A DNA stretch of 16,262 bases from an uncultured Lachnospiraceae bacterium (lineage in GTDB: Bacteria > Bacillota > Clostridia > Lachnospirales > Lachnospiraceae): contig CADBQE010000277.1 of NCBI GenBank assembly GCA_902796695.1, positions 1 through 16,262 on the forward strand, given 5' to 3'. The number at the start of each line of letters is the position of its first letter. Within the stretch, counting starts at the first letter, position 1. Position numbers and translations under genes: made by a program. This document shows positions 1 through 8,186 of the stretch, in pieces. Below the pieces are notes generated by a model. It searched no databases and was not told where the DNA came from. It saw only the letters and a program-made list of their open reading frames with translations.

Positions 1-385
1 CCTGGAAGAAGGAAGCCGCGTCTTTATCCGGGGCCGCGTCTCGCTGGGCGACGACGCCAAAGGCAAACTGATCTGTGCCCAGATCCTTTTCTTTGACGAA
101 CTGCCGCAGGAACCTTATGTGCTGTTCCCGAACCGGGCCGCATACGAACTGGAACGGACCCGGCTGGCCCGTCTGCTGAAAGGAATGAGCTGCGTTGTCA
201 CGCTCCGCGAAGAGCGTCAGATGAAGCGCCTCGACGGCCTGAGGACGGCGGTGCTGACCGAGGAGATCCTCCGGGATCTGAAGGAAGCATTCGGGGAAGA
301 AAACGTGGCCGTTCAGGAAAGAAACGTCCGATACCTGTGGTCCGCGGGCCTGAGGGACCGCGCTGCGGGCGGAGCACCGGTCTGA
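1..385 (+). CDS. dnaE: DNA polymerase III alpha subunit (DnaE), 3' end only
   Basis: This is the C-terminal end of the replicative or error-prone DNA polymerase III alpha chain; the gene begins before the window and is read from base 2. The visible 127 residues start in an OB-fold-like stretch (VFIRGRVS, then KLICAQI and FDELPQE) and continue into the tail typical of clostridial DnaE. That tail shows LFPNRAAYE, then RQMKRL, then LTEEILRDLKEAFGEENV. In this family the C-terminal region holds the OB fold for single-stranded DNA and contacts to other replisome subunits; no catalytic residues lie in the visible part. The stop at 383-385 is followed 31 bases later by the relA start with no terminator between, so the two are probably co-transcribed. 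The assignment rests on recalled family similarity and I am fairly sure of it. Confidence 0.82.
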   Translation, partial: LEEGSRVFIRGRVSLGDDAKGKLICAQILFFDELPQEPYVLFPNRAAYELERTRLARLLKGMSCVVTLREERQMKRLDGLRTAVLTEEILRDLKEAFGEENVAVQERNVRYLWSAGLRDRAAGGAPV

Positions 386-416
386 TTCCGGCCGGATCAA
401 ACAGGAGGTGAAGGAT

Positions 417-2714
417 ATGAAACCGACAGAACTGCGTTCCGAGATCGCCGCGATCAACGACGATCATACCATGCGCCCTCTCTCCGATGAGGACGAAATG
501 CCTCAGAACAGCGGAGAGAGCTCGCCGGATACACTATATCAGCAGCTGGTGGAAACGATCCGCAAGTATCACCCCTCCGATGATATGAAGCAGATCCGCG
601 AGGCCTATGAACTGGCCAGCGAAGCCCACAAGACCCAGATGCGCCGCTCCGGCGATCCGTATATCACGCATCCGCTGCACGTGGCGATCATCCTGGCCGA
701 ACTGGAAATGGACAAGGAATCCATTATCGCCGGCCTGCTGCACGACGTGGTGGAGGATACCGAATATACGCTGCAGGACATCGAAAAACGCTTCGGGCCC
801 GATGTGGCGCTTCTGGTGGACGGCGTTACCAAACTGACCCGGCTCTCTCTGGGGACCACGGACAAGCTGGAAATGCAGGCGGAAAATCTGAGAAAGATGT
901 TTCTGTCCATGTCCAAGGACATCCGGATCATCATCATCAAGCTGGCCGACCGCCTGCACAACATGCGGACGCTGCAGTATCAGAAGCCCGAAAAACAGCG
1001 GGAAAAAGCCGCGGAGACGCTGGATATTTATGCGCCGCTCGCGAGCCGCCTGGGCATTTTCCGCCTGAAAATGGAACTGGACAACCTGAGCCTGCAGTAT
1101 CTGGAACCGGAAAAGTATGCGAAGCTGGTCCGCGACATCGATGAGCGCTCGCATTCCCGCGAGGAGTTCATCCAGTCCATCGTGACGGACGTCAGCTCCC
1201 ATCTGACGGACGCCGGCATCAACGCAAAGGTCTACGGCCGCGTGAAGCATTACTTCAGCATTTATAAAAAAATGGCGATCCAGCAGAAGAGCCTGGACGA
1301 GATCTACGATCTGTTCGCGGTCCGGGTGCTGGTCAATACCGTGCAGGACTGCTACGCGGTGCTGGGACTGATCCACGAGATGTATATGCCGCTGCCGGGC
1401 CGCTTCAAGGACTATATCGCCATTCCGAAGGCGAATAAGTACCAGTCCCTGCATACGACCGTCATCGGCAAGAGCGGCGTTCCCTTCGAGATCCAGATCC
1501 GGACCTACGAAATGCACCGCACCGCGGAATACGGCGTGGCGGCGCACTGGAAATACAAAGAGGGCGGCAGCATTTCCAAGGAAGAGGAAAAGCTGAACTG
1601 GCTGCGCCAGATCCTGGAATGGCAGCGCGACATGCCGGACAACAGCGAATTCATGGAAAGCGTCCGCAACGACCTGGATATCTTCGCGGACACGGTCTAC
1701 TGCTTCACGCCGCAGGGCGACGTCAAGAATCTGCCGGCCGGGTCCACGCCCATTGACTTTGCCTACGCGATCCACAGCGCCGTCGGCAATAAGATGGTGG
1801 GCGCCCGCGTCAATGAGAAGCTGGTCCCGATCGACTACAAGCTGCATAACGGCGACCGCGTGGAGATCATTACCTCCCAGAATTCCCGGGGCCCCAGCCG
1901 CGACTGGCTGAATATGGTGAAATCGTCCCAGGCGCGCAACAAGATCAACCAGTGGTTCAAGGAACAGAATAAGGAAGACAATATCGTCAAGGGGCGCGAT
2001 CTGCTGGAGCGCAGCGCCAAGGCCAAGGGATACGTCCTTTCGGAGCTGCTGCGGCCGGAATTCATGGACAAGGTCATGAAGAAGTACGGCTTCCAGGAAT
2101 GGAATGCGGTGCTGGCTTCCATCGGGCACGGCGGCATCAAGGAAGGGCAGGTCATCAACCGGCTCGCGGAAGAGCGCCGCAAGGAGGAGCAGAGCCACAT
2201 CACCGACGCGCAGGTGATCGAACTGGTGCAGGAGCAGGGCAAGAAAGCGGTGGCGCACAGCAAGGGCGGCATCGTGGTGGAAGGCCTTCAGGACCTGGCC
2301 GTGCACTTTTCCCGCTGCTGCAGCCCGATCCCCGGCGACGAGATCGTGGGCTTCGTGACCCGCGGCCGCGGCGTTTCCATCCACCGGACGGACTGCGTCA
2401 ACGTTATGAACCTGCCGGCGGAAGAGCGGGACCGCCTGATCGAAGCGGAATGGCAGATGCCGGAGGAGAATTCGCGCGAGCGCTATCTGGCCAATATGAT
2501 CATCTACGTCAACAACCGCGTGGGCATGCTGGCGGATATTTCCCGGGTCATGACCGAAATGGGGATCGATATCGTCAGCCTGTTCACCAAGGTCAACAAA
2601 CAGGGCATCGCGACGGTGGAACTGCAGTTCCAGTCCACGGGCACGGAGGAGATCCGGACCGTTACGGCGCGCCTGCAGCAGATCAACGGGGTCTTTGACG
2701 TGACCCGCATGTAG
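417..2714 (+). CDS. relA: Bifunctional (p)ppGpp synthetase/hydrolase (Rel/SpoT family)
   Basis: This cytoplasmic, ribosome-associated enzyme makes pppGpp/ppGpp from ATP and GTP/GDP during amino-acid starvation and also degrades it. The 765 residues match the usual long-RSH length and show all domains in order. The HD hydrolase region spans about 50-200, with HDVVED at 109-114 and KLADRLHNM at about 175-183. The synthetase region spans about 230-385, with RFKD at about 329-332 (the RXKD form of bifunctional Rel/SpoT), YQSLHT and EIQIRT. TGS lies at about 424-487, a zinc-finger/RIS region with CC at 634-635, and an ACT domain at about 692-765. Both active sites look intact, so hydrolysis and synthesis are both expected. 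I chose ATG 417, with AGGAGG at 403-408 just upstream. A GTG at 408 overlaps that ribosome site and is unlikely to be used. The stop codon overlaps the ribosome site of the next gene, which indicates an operon. Confidence 0.96.
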   Translation: MKPTELRSEIAAINDDHTMRPLSDEDEMPQNSGESSPDTLYQQLVETIRKYHPSDDMKQIREAYELASEAHKTQMRRSGDPYITHPLHVAIILAELEMDKESIIAGLLHDVVEDTEYTLQDIEKRFGPDVALLVDGVTKLTRLSLGTTDKLEMQAENLRKMFLSMSKDIRIIIIKLADRLHNMRTLQYQKPEKQREKAAETLDIYAPLASRLGIFRLKMELDNLSLQYLEPEKYAKLVRDIDERSHSREEFIQSIVTDVSSHLTDAGINAKVYGRVKHYFSIYKKMAIQQKSLDEIYDLFAVRVLVNTVQDCYAVLGLIHEMYMPLPGRFKDYIAIPKANKYQSLHTTVIGKSGVPFEIQIRTYEMHRTAEYGVAAHWKYKEGGSISKEEEKLNWLRQILEWQRDMPDNSEFMESVRNDLDIFADTVYCFTPQGDVKNLPAGSTPIDFAYAIHSAVGNKMVGARVNEKLVPIDYKLHNGDRVEIITSQNSRGPSRDWLNMVKSSQARNKINQWFKEQNKEDNIVKGRDLLERSAKAKGYVLSELLRPEFMDKVMKKYGFQEWNAVLASIGHGGIKEGQVINRLAEERRKEEQSHITDAQVIELVQEQGKKAVAHSKGGIVVEGLQDLAVHFSRCCSPIPGDEIVGFVTRGRGVSIHRTDCVNVMNLPAEERDRLIEAEWQMPEENSRERYLANMIIYVNNRVGMLADISRVMTEMGIDIVSLFTKVNKQGIATVELQFQSTGTEEIRTVTARLQQINGVFDVTRM

Positions 2715-2722
2715 GAGGCAGC

Positions 2723-3391
2723 ATGAACAGTCTCAGGATCAGACCGAAAGAATTTGAAAACTTCGAGATCCGGAAAGCCGTTGTGGGGCCGATCGCCACC
2801 AACGTCTATTTCCTGACCCGCACCGATACGCGGGACGTGCTGGTGGTGGACCCCGGCGCGGAAGCCCGTCTGCTGATCCAGTACCTGAAAAACAACGAAT
2901 ATACGCCGGCGGCCGTCCTGCTGACGCATGCGCATGAGGACCATATCATGGCGGCCGGCCCGATCCGGGAAGCATTCGGCTGTCCGATCCTCTGCCACGA
3001 AGCGGAGGCGGCTCTTCTGGCGGATCCGGCCCACAACTGCTCGGCTTCCGCCGGCACGCCCTGCGCGCTTACGGCGGACCGCCTGCTGAAGGAGGGCGAA
3101 GAAGTAACGCTGGGCGGCATGACGTTCCGCGTGCTGCATACGCCCGGCCATACCGCGGGAAGCTGCTGCTATTATTTCCCGGCCTATGAGATGCTGATCA
3201 GCGGCGACACCCTGTTCCACGGCTCCTACGGCCGCACGGACCTGCCCACGGGCAGCGACGCGCAGATGCTCTCGTCCATCCGGCGCCTTCTGTCGGAACT
3301 GCCGGGGGAGACCATCGTTTATCCGGGCCACATGGACCGGACCTTCATCGCATTTGAACAGCGGTTCAATCCGCTGGCGGAGTTTGTATGA
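2723..3391 (+). CDS. MBL-fold metallo-hydrolase, glyoxalase II-like
   Basis: This is a 222-residue metallo-beta-lactamase-fold hydrolase of the small glyoxalase II-like (YcbL/BaeB type) group. Expected metal ligands are all visible: HAHEDH at 69-74, His143 in HTPGHTAGS, Asp162 in SGDTLF and His203 in YPGH. Related proteins hydrolyse S-D-lactoylglutathione or other thioesters; the true substrate cannot be read from sequence, and Firmicutes often lack glutathione. The end is a little unusual: the normal PGHG is PGHM, and the C-terminal segment (FEQRFNPLAEFV) is a shortened version of the family's NNPFL-type tail. GGAGG at 2714-2718 overlaps the relA stop codon, and the stop overlaps the hemZ start as ATGA, so translation is probably coupled on both sides. 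This relA-MBL-hemZ order is a familiar clostridial arrangement. Confidence 0.85.
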   Translation: MNSLRIRPKEFENFEIRKAVVGPIATNVYFLTRTDTRDVLVVDPGAEARLLIQYLKNNEYTPAAVLLTHAHEDHIMAAGPIREAFGCPILCHEAEAALLADPAHNCSASAGTPCALTADRLLKEGEEVTLGGMTFRVLHTPGHTAGSCCYYFPAYEMLISGDTLFHGSYGRTDLPTGSDAQMLSSIRRLLSELPGETIVYPGHMDRTFIAFEQRFNPLAEFV

Positions 3392-4809
3392 TCGGATTCG
3401 TTTACCCGGACGGGACGGAAAATTTCGAATATGACGTGCGCGGGCTGCTGACTTCCTTTTTTCCCGGAGAGGAGATCCGGAAGATCCCCCGTCCGCTGTC
3501 GGAAGAAGAGGCCCGGGCCGCGGGCTTTCGGGTGGTTTACGCGGTACCGGATCCGGATTTTTCGCTGCCGTATGAAGAGATCAAAAACACGTTCAAGCGG
3601 CGGGTCTATGATGAACTGCATGTGATCACCGGGACCGATCTCCCCTGGGGCACCCTGACGGGCATCCGCCCGACCAAGCTGATCATGCAGCTGCTGGAAG
3701 AGGGCAGACGCCCCGCCGCCGTCGCGGAACACATGCGCCGGACCTATTATCTGGACGGAGAAAAGCTGAGCCTGGCCATAGCCATCGCCCAGCGGGAACG
3801 AGCCGTGCTGGCCGGGCTGTCCGGTCCGGAGGGCTGGAGCCTTTATACCGGTATTCCGTTCTGTCCCAGCCGCTGCTCCTACTGTTCCTTTACCTCCTAT
3901 CCGATCGACAAAGCGGCCTCCAAGGTCGAACCTTATCTGGAAACGCTGTTTTATGAGCTGGAGCAGAGCATTCCGCTGATGAAGGGCGTGACGCCGGATA
4001 CGATCTATATCGGAGGCGGCACCCCCACCGCGCTCAGCGCTTCGCAGCTGGACCGTCTGCTGGATAAGATCTGCGGGCTGGTCCCGGCGGACCGCGTGAA
4101 GGAATTCACGGTGGAAGCCGGCCGGCCGGACAGCATCACGCCGGAAAAACTGAAGGTCATGCGGAGTTATCCCGTCACGCGGATCTCCGTCAATCCTCAG
4201 ACAATGCAGCAGCGGACCCTGGATACGATCGGCCGCCGCCATACGGTGGAAGATATCCTGCGCGCGTTCGGCATGGCCCGGGACGCGGGCTTTGACAATA
4301 TCAACATGGATCTGATCCTGGGACTGCCCGGCGAATCCGCCGCCGATGTGCGGAATACGCTGGCGCAGCTGGCGCCGCTGGCACCGGAGAGCCTGACCGT
4401 GCACGCGCTTACCATCAAACGTGCTTCCCGCCTGCGGCACGAAGGCGGCGAAAACGGGGAGGAGGATCGCTTCGGCCCGGCCTACGAAAAGGAAGAACCG
4501 GCGGCCATGATGAGAGCGGCGGCCGCGGGCGCGCAGGAGATGGGACTCTTCCCGTATTACCTGTACCGCCAGAAAAACATGGCCGGCAATCTGGAAAACG
4601 TCGGATATGCCCTTCCGGGAAAAGAAGGCCTTTACAACATCTTGATTATGGAAGAAAAACAGAGTATTCTTGCGGCAGGCGCCGGCAATATCAGCAAAGC
4701 GGTATATCCGGACGGCCGCATCGAACGCGCGGACAATGTCAAGGGACTGGAGGAATACCGCCTGCGCATAGAGGAAATGATCGAAAGGAAGCGGAAATTA
4801 TGGCTCTGA
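3388..4809 (+). CDS. hemZ: Radical SAM protein HemZ, coproporphyrinogen III dehydrogenase family
   Basis: This 473-residue radical-SAM enzyme belongs to the oxygen-independent coproporphyrinogen III oxidase family. The N-terminal third (about 1-150) is the HemZ-specific part, including WGTLTGIRPTKL at about 87-98. The radical-SAM core follows: CPSRCSYC (C159, C163, C166) would bind the 4Fe-4S cluster. IYIGGGTPT at 206-214 and NMDLILGLPGE are the SAM-binding and barrel motifs shared with HemN/HemW. By family, the reaction would be oxidative decarboxylation of coproporphyrinogen III. No other haem genes are in the window, and relatives in haem-poor anaerobes may instead handle haem or iron, so the function is stated at family level. 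The start ATG 3388 overlaps the upstream stop, and the last 10 bases overlap hisS. Confidence 0.88.
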   Translation: MIGFVYPDGTENFEYDVRGLLTSFFPGEEIRKIPRPLSEEEARAAGFRVVYAVPDPDFSLPYEEIKNTFKRRVYDELHVITGTDLPWGTLTGIRPTKLIMQLLEEGRRPAAVAEHMRRTYYLDGEKLSLAIAIAQRERAVLAGLSGPEGWSLYTGIPFCPSRCSYCSFTSYPIDKAASKVEPYLETLFYELEQSIPLMKGVTPDTIYIGGGTPTALSASQLDRLLDKICGLVPADRVKEFTVEAGRPDSITPEKLKVMRSYPVTRISVNPQTMQQRTLDTIGRRHTVEDILRAFGMARDAGFDNINMDLILGLPGESAADVRNTLAQLAPLAPESLTVHALTIKRASRLRHEGGENGEEDRFGPAYEKEEPAAMMRAAAAGAQEMGLFPYYLYRQKNMAGNLENVGYALPGKEGLYNILIMEEKQSILAAGAGNISKAVYPDGRIERADNVKGLEEYRLRIEEMIERKRKLWL

Positions 4810-6053
4810 ACAAGAACGCCGTGACCGGCATGCGGGATATTATGCCCCGCGAAATGATCCTGCGGGATTACGTGATCGGACTGATCAAGGAAACCTACAA
4901 AAGCTTCGGCTATACTCCCATCGAGACCCCTGTGGTGGAGTCTCTGGGCAACCTGCTGAGCAAGCAGGGGGGCGATAATGAAAAGCTTATCTTCAAGGTC
5001 TTAAAGCGCGGGGAAAAGCTGAAAATCGGGGAAGCGAAAACGGAAGAGGACCTGGCGGACTCCGGACTGCGCTACGACCTGACCGTGCCGCTGGTGCGCT
5101 ATTTTTCCGCGCACAACGGGGAACTGCCCAAGCCGTTCAAGGCGCTGCAGATCGGACCGGTCTTCCGGGCGGACCGTCCGCAGAAAGGCCGTTTCCGCCA
5201 GTTCTATCAGTGCGATATCGATATTCTGGGAGAAGGCTCGCAGGCGGCGGAGATCGATCTGCTGCTGGCAACGTCCACGCTGCTGGGCCGTCTGGGCTTT
5301 TCCGGATTTATCCTGCACATCAATGACCGGCGCCTGCTGAAAGCGATGGCCGCCTACTGCGGCATCGGGGCGGACCGCTGCGACGAAGCCTTTATCACCT
5401 GGGACAAGATGGACAAGCTCGGCCTGGCCGGCGTCCTGAAAGAAATGGAAGAGAACGGCTTCTCCGCGGAGACCGCCGCTGCGTACGGGAAACTGAGCAG
5501 TGCGCTCACCGGCGCGGAAAATCCCCTGAAGGCGCTGGGAGACCTGCTGACGGGGCAGGAGGGCGTCGCGGAAGAGATCGAAGGGCTGGAGACCATCATC
5601 CGCTCGGTCGAACAGGCCGCGAGCGTGGATTTCACCGTGAAATTCGACCCGACGCTGGTCCGCGGCATGTCCTATTACACCGGCCCGATCTTCGAACTGG
5701 AGCTGGCGGATTTCGGCAGCGCGGCCGGCGGCGGCGGACGGTATGACGAAATGGTCGGCAAATTCATCGGCCAGCAGGTCCCGGCCTGCGGCATTTCGAT
5801 CGGCTTTGAGCGCCTGATCACGATCCTGATGGACCAGAACTATCAGGTGCCGGGCACCCCGCGGAAAAAAGCCTATCTGCTGGAAAAGAATCTGCCCGAA
5901 GAAAAGGCCCTGGCCGTACGGAAGCAGGCGGCGCGCGAACGCGCCGAAGGAGCGACCGTCCTGGTCAGCCCCATGATCAAAAACAAGAAATTCCAGAAGG
6001 AGCAGCTGGCCGCCGAAGGCTATACGGAGATCGAAGAGATCTACGCCAGATAA
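4800..6053 (+). CDS. hisS: Histidine--tRNA ligase
   Basis: This class II aminoacyl-tRNA synthetase charges tRNA-His with histidine in the cytoplasm. The 417 residues show the class II core: RYDLTVPLVRYF at about 91-102, and motif 2 around FRADRPQKGRFRQFYQCDIDILG (122-144, key residues R123, R126, R131). The histidine loop LVRGMSYYTGPIFE at 287-299 includes the conserved Arg, and motif 3 is GISIGFERL at 331-339. The C-terminal anticodon-binding part from about 355 is only some 62 residues, shorter than the roughly 90 of classical HisRS, while total length is normal because the core is long. The YYTG form of the histidine loop is closer to eukaryote-like HisRS than to the usual bacterial YYNRT. 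AAAGGAAG at 4784-4791 inside hemZ is the ribosome site. A strong terminator follows, so this is the last gene of its unit. Confidence 0.93.
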   Translation: MALNKNAVTGMRDIMPREMILRDYVIGLIKETYKSFGYTPIETPVVESLGNLLSKQGGDNEKLIFKVLKRGEKLKIGEAKTEEDLADSGLRYDLTVPLVRYFSAHNGELPKPFKALQIGPVFRADRPQKGRFRQFYQCDIDILGEGSQAAEIDLLLATSTLLGRLGFSGFILHINDRRLLKAMAAYCGIGADRCDEAFITWDKMDKLGLAGVLKEMEENGFSAETAAAYGKLSSALTGAENPLKALGDLLTGQEGVAEEIEGLETIIRSVEQAASVDFTVKFDPTLVRGMSYYTGPIFELELADFGSAAGGGGRYDEMVGKFIGQQVPACGISIGFERLITILMDQNYQVPGTPRKKAYLLEKNLPEEKALAVRKQAARERAEGATVLVSPMIKNKKFQKEQLAAEGYTEIEEIYAR

Positions 6054-6070
6054 CGCCCGAAAAACTTTTT

Positions 6071-6109
6071 CGCCTGTCAAGAAAAAATACTTGACAGGCG
6101 GTTTTTTTT
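6071..6109 (+). terminator. Rho-independent terminator after hisS
   Basis: A perfect 11-bp inverted repeat is present: CGCCTGTCAAG at 6071-6081 and CTTGACAGGCG at 6090-6100, with an eight-base A-rich loop. It is followed by one G and eight Ts (6102-6109). This is a textbook intrinsic terminator and ends the dnaE/relA-hisS unit. Its 3' arm contains a consensus TTGACA box that may serve the next promoter. Confidence 0.93.
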
Positions 6110-6119
6110 ATGATACTCT
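6091..6119 (+). promoter_or_regulatory. Probable ylxM-ffh operon promoter overlapping the terminator
   Basis: The consensus -35 box TTGACA lies at 6091-6096 in the terminator stem. At exactly 17 bases spacing lies TACTCT (6114-6119), a poor -10 box but preceded by TG one base upstream (extended -10, 6111-6112). A better-looking box, TATGAT at 6109-6114, is only 12 bases from TTGACA. With the 17-base reading, transcription would start near 6126 and cut into the ylxM ribosome site (AAGGTGA, 6124-6130). The exact -10 and start are therefore uncertain, but a promoter is expected here because the preceding unit is terminated. Confidence 0.5.
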
Positions 6120-6134
6120 CCCCAAGGTGACGCT

Positions 6135-6479
6135 ATGGACAAGAACTTTGAGCATGCACTGTATTATGATTTCTACGGAGCCCTGCTGACCGAAAAGCAG
6201 CGCCGGATCTATGAAGAGGTCCGGTTCGGGGACCTGAGCCTCTCGGAAGCGTCGGAGACCTTCGGCATCAGCCGCCAGGGCATCCACGATACGCTCCGCC
6301 GCGTAGAAGCGGGGCTGGAGGCCTATGAAGCAAAGCTTGGGCTGGTCCGTCAGTTCCGCGAGATCCGGAGCAAAGCCGAGCAGATCCGGACGATCTGCGC
6401 CGGCCTGGAAGAAGAAAGCCGTCACCGGGACGAGATCGCCCGCATCCTTCAGCTGACGAAGGAGATCGAAGAATTATAA
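6135..6479 (+). CDS. ylxM: YlxM-like helix-turn-helix protein, SRP-associated
   Basis: This 114-residue protein has the YlxM/p13 family pattern. It shows YYDFYGALLTEKQRRIYEE near the N terminus (10-28) and then a sigma-70 region 4-like helix-turn-helix, LSLSEASETFGISRQGIHDTLRR, at about 34-56. A charged, probably coiled helical C-terminal half follows. In Firmicutes this gene lies directly before ffh and modulates SRP/SRP-receptor function; whether it binds DNA is not established. The ribosome site AAGGTGA at 6124-6130 supports ATG 6135. Only nine bases separate its stop from ffh, so the two are almost certainly translated from one message. The identification rests on both motif and position. 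Confidence 0.92.
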   Translation: MDKNFEHALYYDFYGALLTEKQRRIYEEVRFGDLSLSEASETFGISRQGIHDTLRRVEAGLEAYEAKLGLVRQFREIRSKAEQIRTICAGLEEESRHRDEIARILQLTKEIEEL

Positions 6480-6488
6480 GGACATACC

Positions 6489-7835
6489 ATGGCATTTGAA
6501 AGCTTATCCGAAAAAATACAGGCCGCATTCCAGAAGCTGACCAGCAAAGGCTATCTGACGGAAGCCGATGTCCGCGCTTCCATGAAGGAAGTAAAAATGG
6601 CCCTGCTGGAGGCGGATGTCAACTACAAAGTCGTCAAGGACTTTGTCAAGGCCGTGGAAGAGCGCGCGGTGGGCACGGAAGTGATGAAGTCTCTCACGCC
6701 CGGACAGGCCGTCGTCAAGATCGTCAACGAAGAGATGATCCGCATGATGGGCGGCGACGGCATCGAACTGGCCCTCCTGCCGCGCAACGAGATCACCGTC
6801 TACATGATGGAAGGCCTGCAGGGCGCCGGCAAAACCACCACCGCCGCCAAACTGGCCGCCCTCCTGCAGAAGAAAAAGGACCGCAAGCCCCTGCTGGTGG
6901 CCTGCGACATCTACCGGCCCGCCGCCATTGAGCAGTTAAAAGTCAACGGCGCCAAACTGGGCATTCCCGTCTATTCCCCGGGCTCGGACATCCGGCCGCC
7001 CCGCATTGCCGAGATGGCGCTGGAAGAAGCCCGCGCGAAGGGCTACAATCTGGTGATCCTGGATACCGCCGGCCGTCTGCACGTGGACGAGGACATGATG
7101 GAGGAACTGCGGCAGATCCGCGATACGGTCCCCATCACCCAGTCCATCCTGGTGCTGGACGCCATGACCGGTCAGGACGCGGTCAACGTGGCCCAGTCCT
7201 TTGACGAGCAGATCGGCGTGGACGGCGTGATCCTGACCAAGCTGGATTCCGATACCCGCGGCGGTGCCGCGCTTTCGGTCCGGGCCGTCACCGGCAAGCC
7301 CATCTTTTACGCCGGCATGGGCGAAAAACTGACGGATCTGGAGCAGTTCAGTCCGCAGCGCATGGCCAACCGCATCCTCGGCATGGGCGACATCCTGAGC
7401 CTGATCGAGCGCGCCGAAGCCCTGGAAATGGACGATGCGAAGACCGAAGAGACCCTGCGCAAGATCCGCAAGTCCGAATTCGACCTGGAAGACTTCCTGG
7501 AGCAGATGCAGCAGCTGAAAAAAATGGGCAGCCTGTCCGAACTGCTGAGCTTCCTCCCCGGCATGGGCAAACAGCTGAAAGGCGCCGAACTGCCGGATGA
7601 CAAAGCCCTGGGCAAGGTCGAAGCCATTATCCGCTCCATGACGCCGCGCGAGCGCAGAAAGCCCGAGATCATCGGCGGCTCCCGCAAGCGGCGCATCGCC
7701 GCCGGCTCCGGCACCTCCGTCATGGAGGTCAACCGCCTGCTCAAGCAGTTTGAGGAGAGCCGGAAAATGATGAAGCAGATGACGGGCCGCATGGGCAAGA
7801 AAAAGGGCCGGCTCCCCTTCAATCTGCCGTTTTAA
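6489..7835 (+). CDS. ffh: Signal recognition particle GTPase Ffh (SRP54)
   Basis: This protein is the GTPase of the signal recognition particle; with 4.5S/scRNA it binds signal peptides of nascent chains and delivers ribosomes to FtsY at the membrane. The 448 residues match the usual length. The N domain is about 1-95, with ALLEADVNY at 38-46. The G domain has the P-loop GLQGAGKTT at 109-117, then DTAGRLH at 192-198, TKLDSDTRGG at 250-259 and GMGEKLTDLEQF at 276-287. The M domain from about 325 carries the RNA-binding segment RRIAAGSGTSVMEVNRLLKQF (401-421) and a short basic tail, GRMGKKKGRLPF. AAGGA at 6478-6482 is the ribosome site. It is followed by a 92-base spacer before rpsP with no clear promoter or terminator. 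Confidence 0.97.
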   Translation: MAFESLSEKIQAAFQKLTSKGYLTEADVRASMKEVKMALLEADVNYKVVKDFVKAVEERAVGTEVMKSLTPGQAVVKIVNEEMIRMMGGDGIELALLPRNEITVYMMEGLQGAGKTTTAAKLAALLQKKKDRKPLLVACDIYRPAAIEQLKVNGAKLGIPVYSPGSDIRPPRIAEMALEEARAKGYNLVILDTAGRLHVDEDMMEELRQIRDTVPITQSILVLDAMTGQDAVNVAQSFDEQIGVDGVILTKLDSDTRGGAALSVRAVTGKPIFYAGMGEKLTDLEQFSPQRMANRILGMGDILSLIERAEALEMDDAKTEETLRKIRKSEFDLEDFLEQMQQLKKMGSLSELLSFLPGMGKQLKGAELPDDKALGKVEAIIRSMTPRERRKPEIIGGSRKRRIAAGSGTSVMEVNRLLKQFEESRKMMKQMTGRMGKKKGRLPFNLPF

Positions 7836-7927
7836 ACCGATCATCAGTCATACAGACTTTTGATAGAGCAGGGCGCAAAGCCCGCAGCAATTCAAGAAAG
7901 AACAAAGAACAAGGAAGGAAACAAATC

Positions 7928-8170
7928 ATGGCTGTAAAAATCCGTCTGACCAGACTGGGCAAGAAGAAAGCCCCGACCTACCGCGTTATCGTAGCGGATG
8001 AAAGAGCGCCCCGCGACGGCCGCTTCATCGAAGAACTGGGCTACTATGATCCCACCAAGGATCCCAGTGTTGTCAAGATCGATACCGAAAGAGCACAGGA
8101 GTGGATCAAAAACGGCGCAAAGCCTACCGACACGGTTGCCAAACTGTTAAAAATCGCCGGCCTGGAGTAA
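7928..8170 (+). CDS. rpsP: 30S ribosomal protein S16
   Basis: This 80-residue small-subunit protein binds 16S rRNA and promotes 30S assembly. It is recognised by its N terminus AVKIRLTRLGKKKAPTYRVI, followed by DERAPRDGRFIEELGYYDP, and by the C-terminal KIDTERAQEWIKNGAKPTDTV. Length is normal. A purine-rich ribosome site (AAGGAAGGAAA, 7911-7921) gives strong initiation, fitting a ribosomal protein. Codon choice is biased to few codons (for example CGT/CGC, AAG), as expected for high expression. Position between ffh and khpA is the standard Firmicutes order. Confidence 0.98.
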   Translation: MAVKIRLTRLGKKKAPTYRVIVADERAPRDGRFIEELGYYDPTKDPSVVKIDTERAQEWIKNGAKPTDTVAKLLKIAGLE

Positions 8171-8186
8171 GAATTGAGGTGCGGCA

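Noticed and set aside
534..2384. 616-codon minus-strand ORF opposite relA
   Set aside because: It is the antisense shadow of a perfectly conserved relA, its product is low-complexity His/Arg/Ala/Leu-rich, and it has no recognisable domain. Other long minus-strand ORFs (3319-4440, 5001-6080, 6936-7844, 8774-9757, 11246-12385) are the same effect of high GC third positions.
2099..2698. 199-codon + strand ORF overlapping the 3' part of relA in another frame
   Set aside because: Relaxed Arg/Gly/Pro-rich translation without motifs; relA reads through intact with zinc-finger and ACT domains, so there is no frameshift.
7836..7927. Possible promoter or terminator between ffh and rpsP
   Set aside because: A TTGATA at 7860-7865 has no -10 partner at 15-19 bases, and the GGGC/GCCC stem (7871-7883) is only four pairs with no T run.
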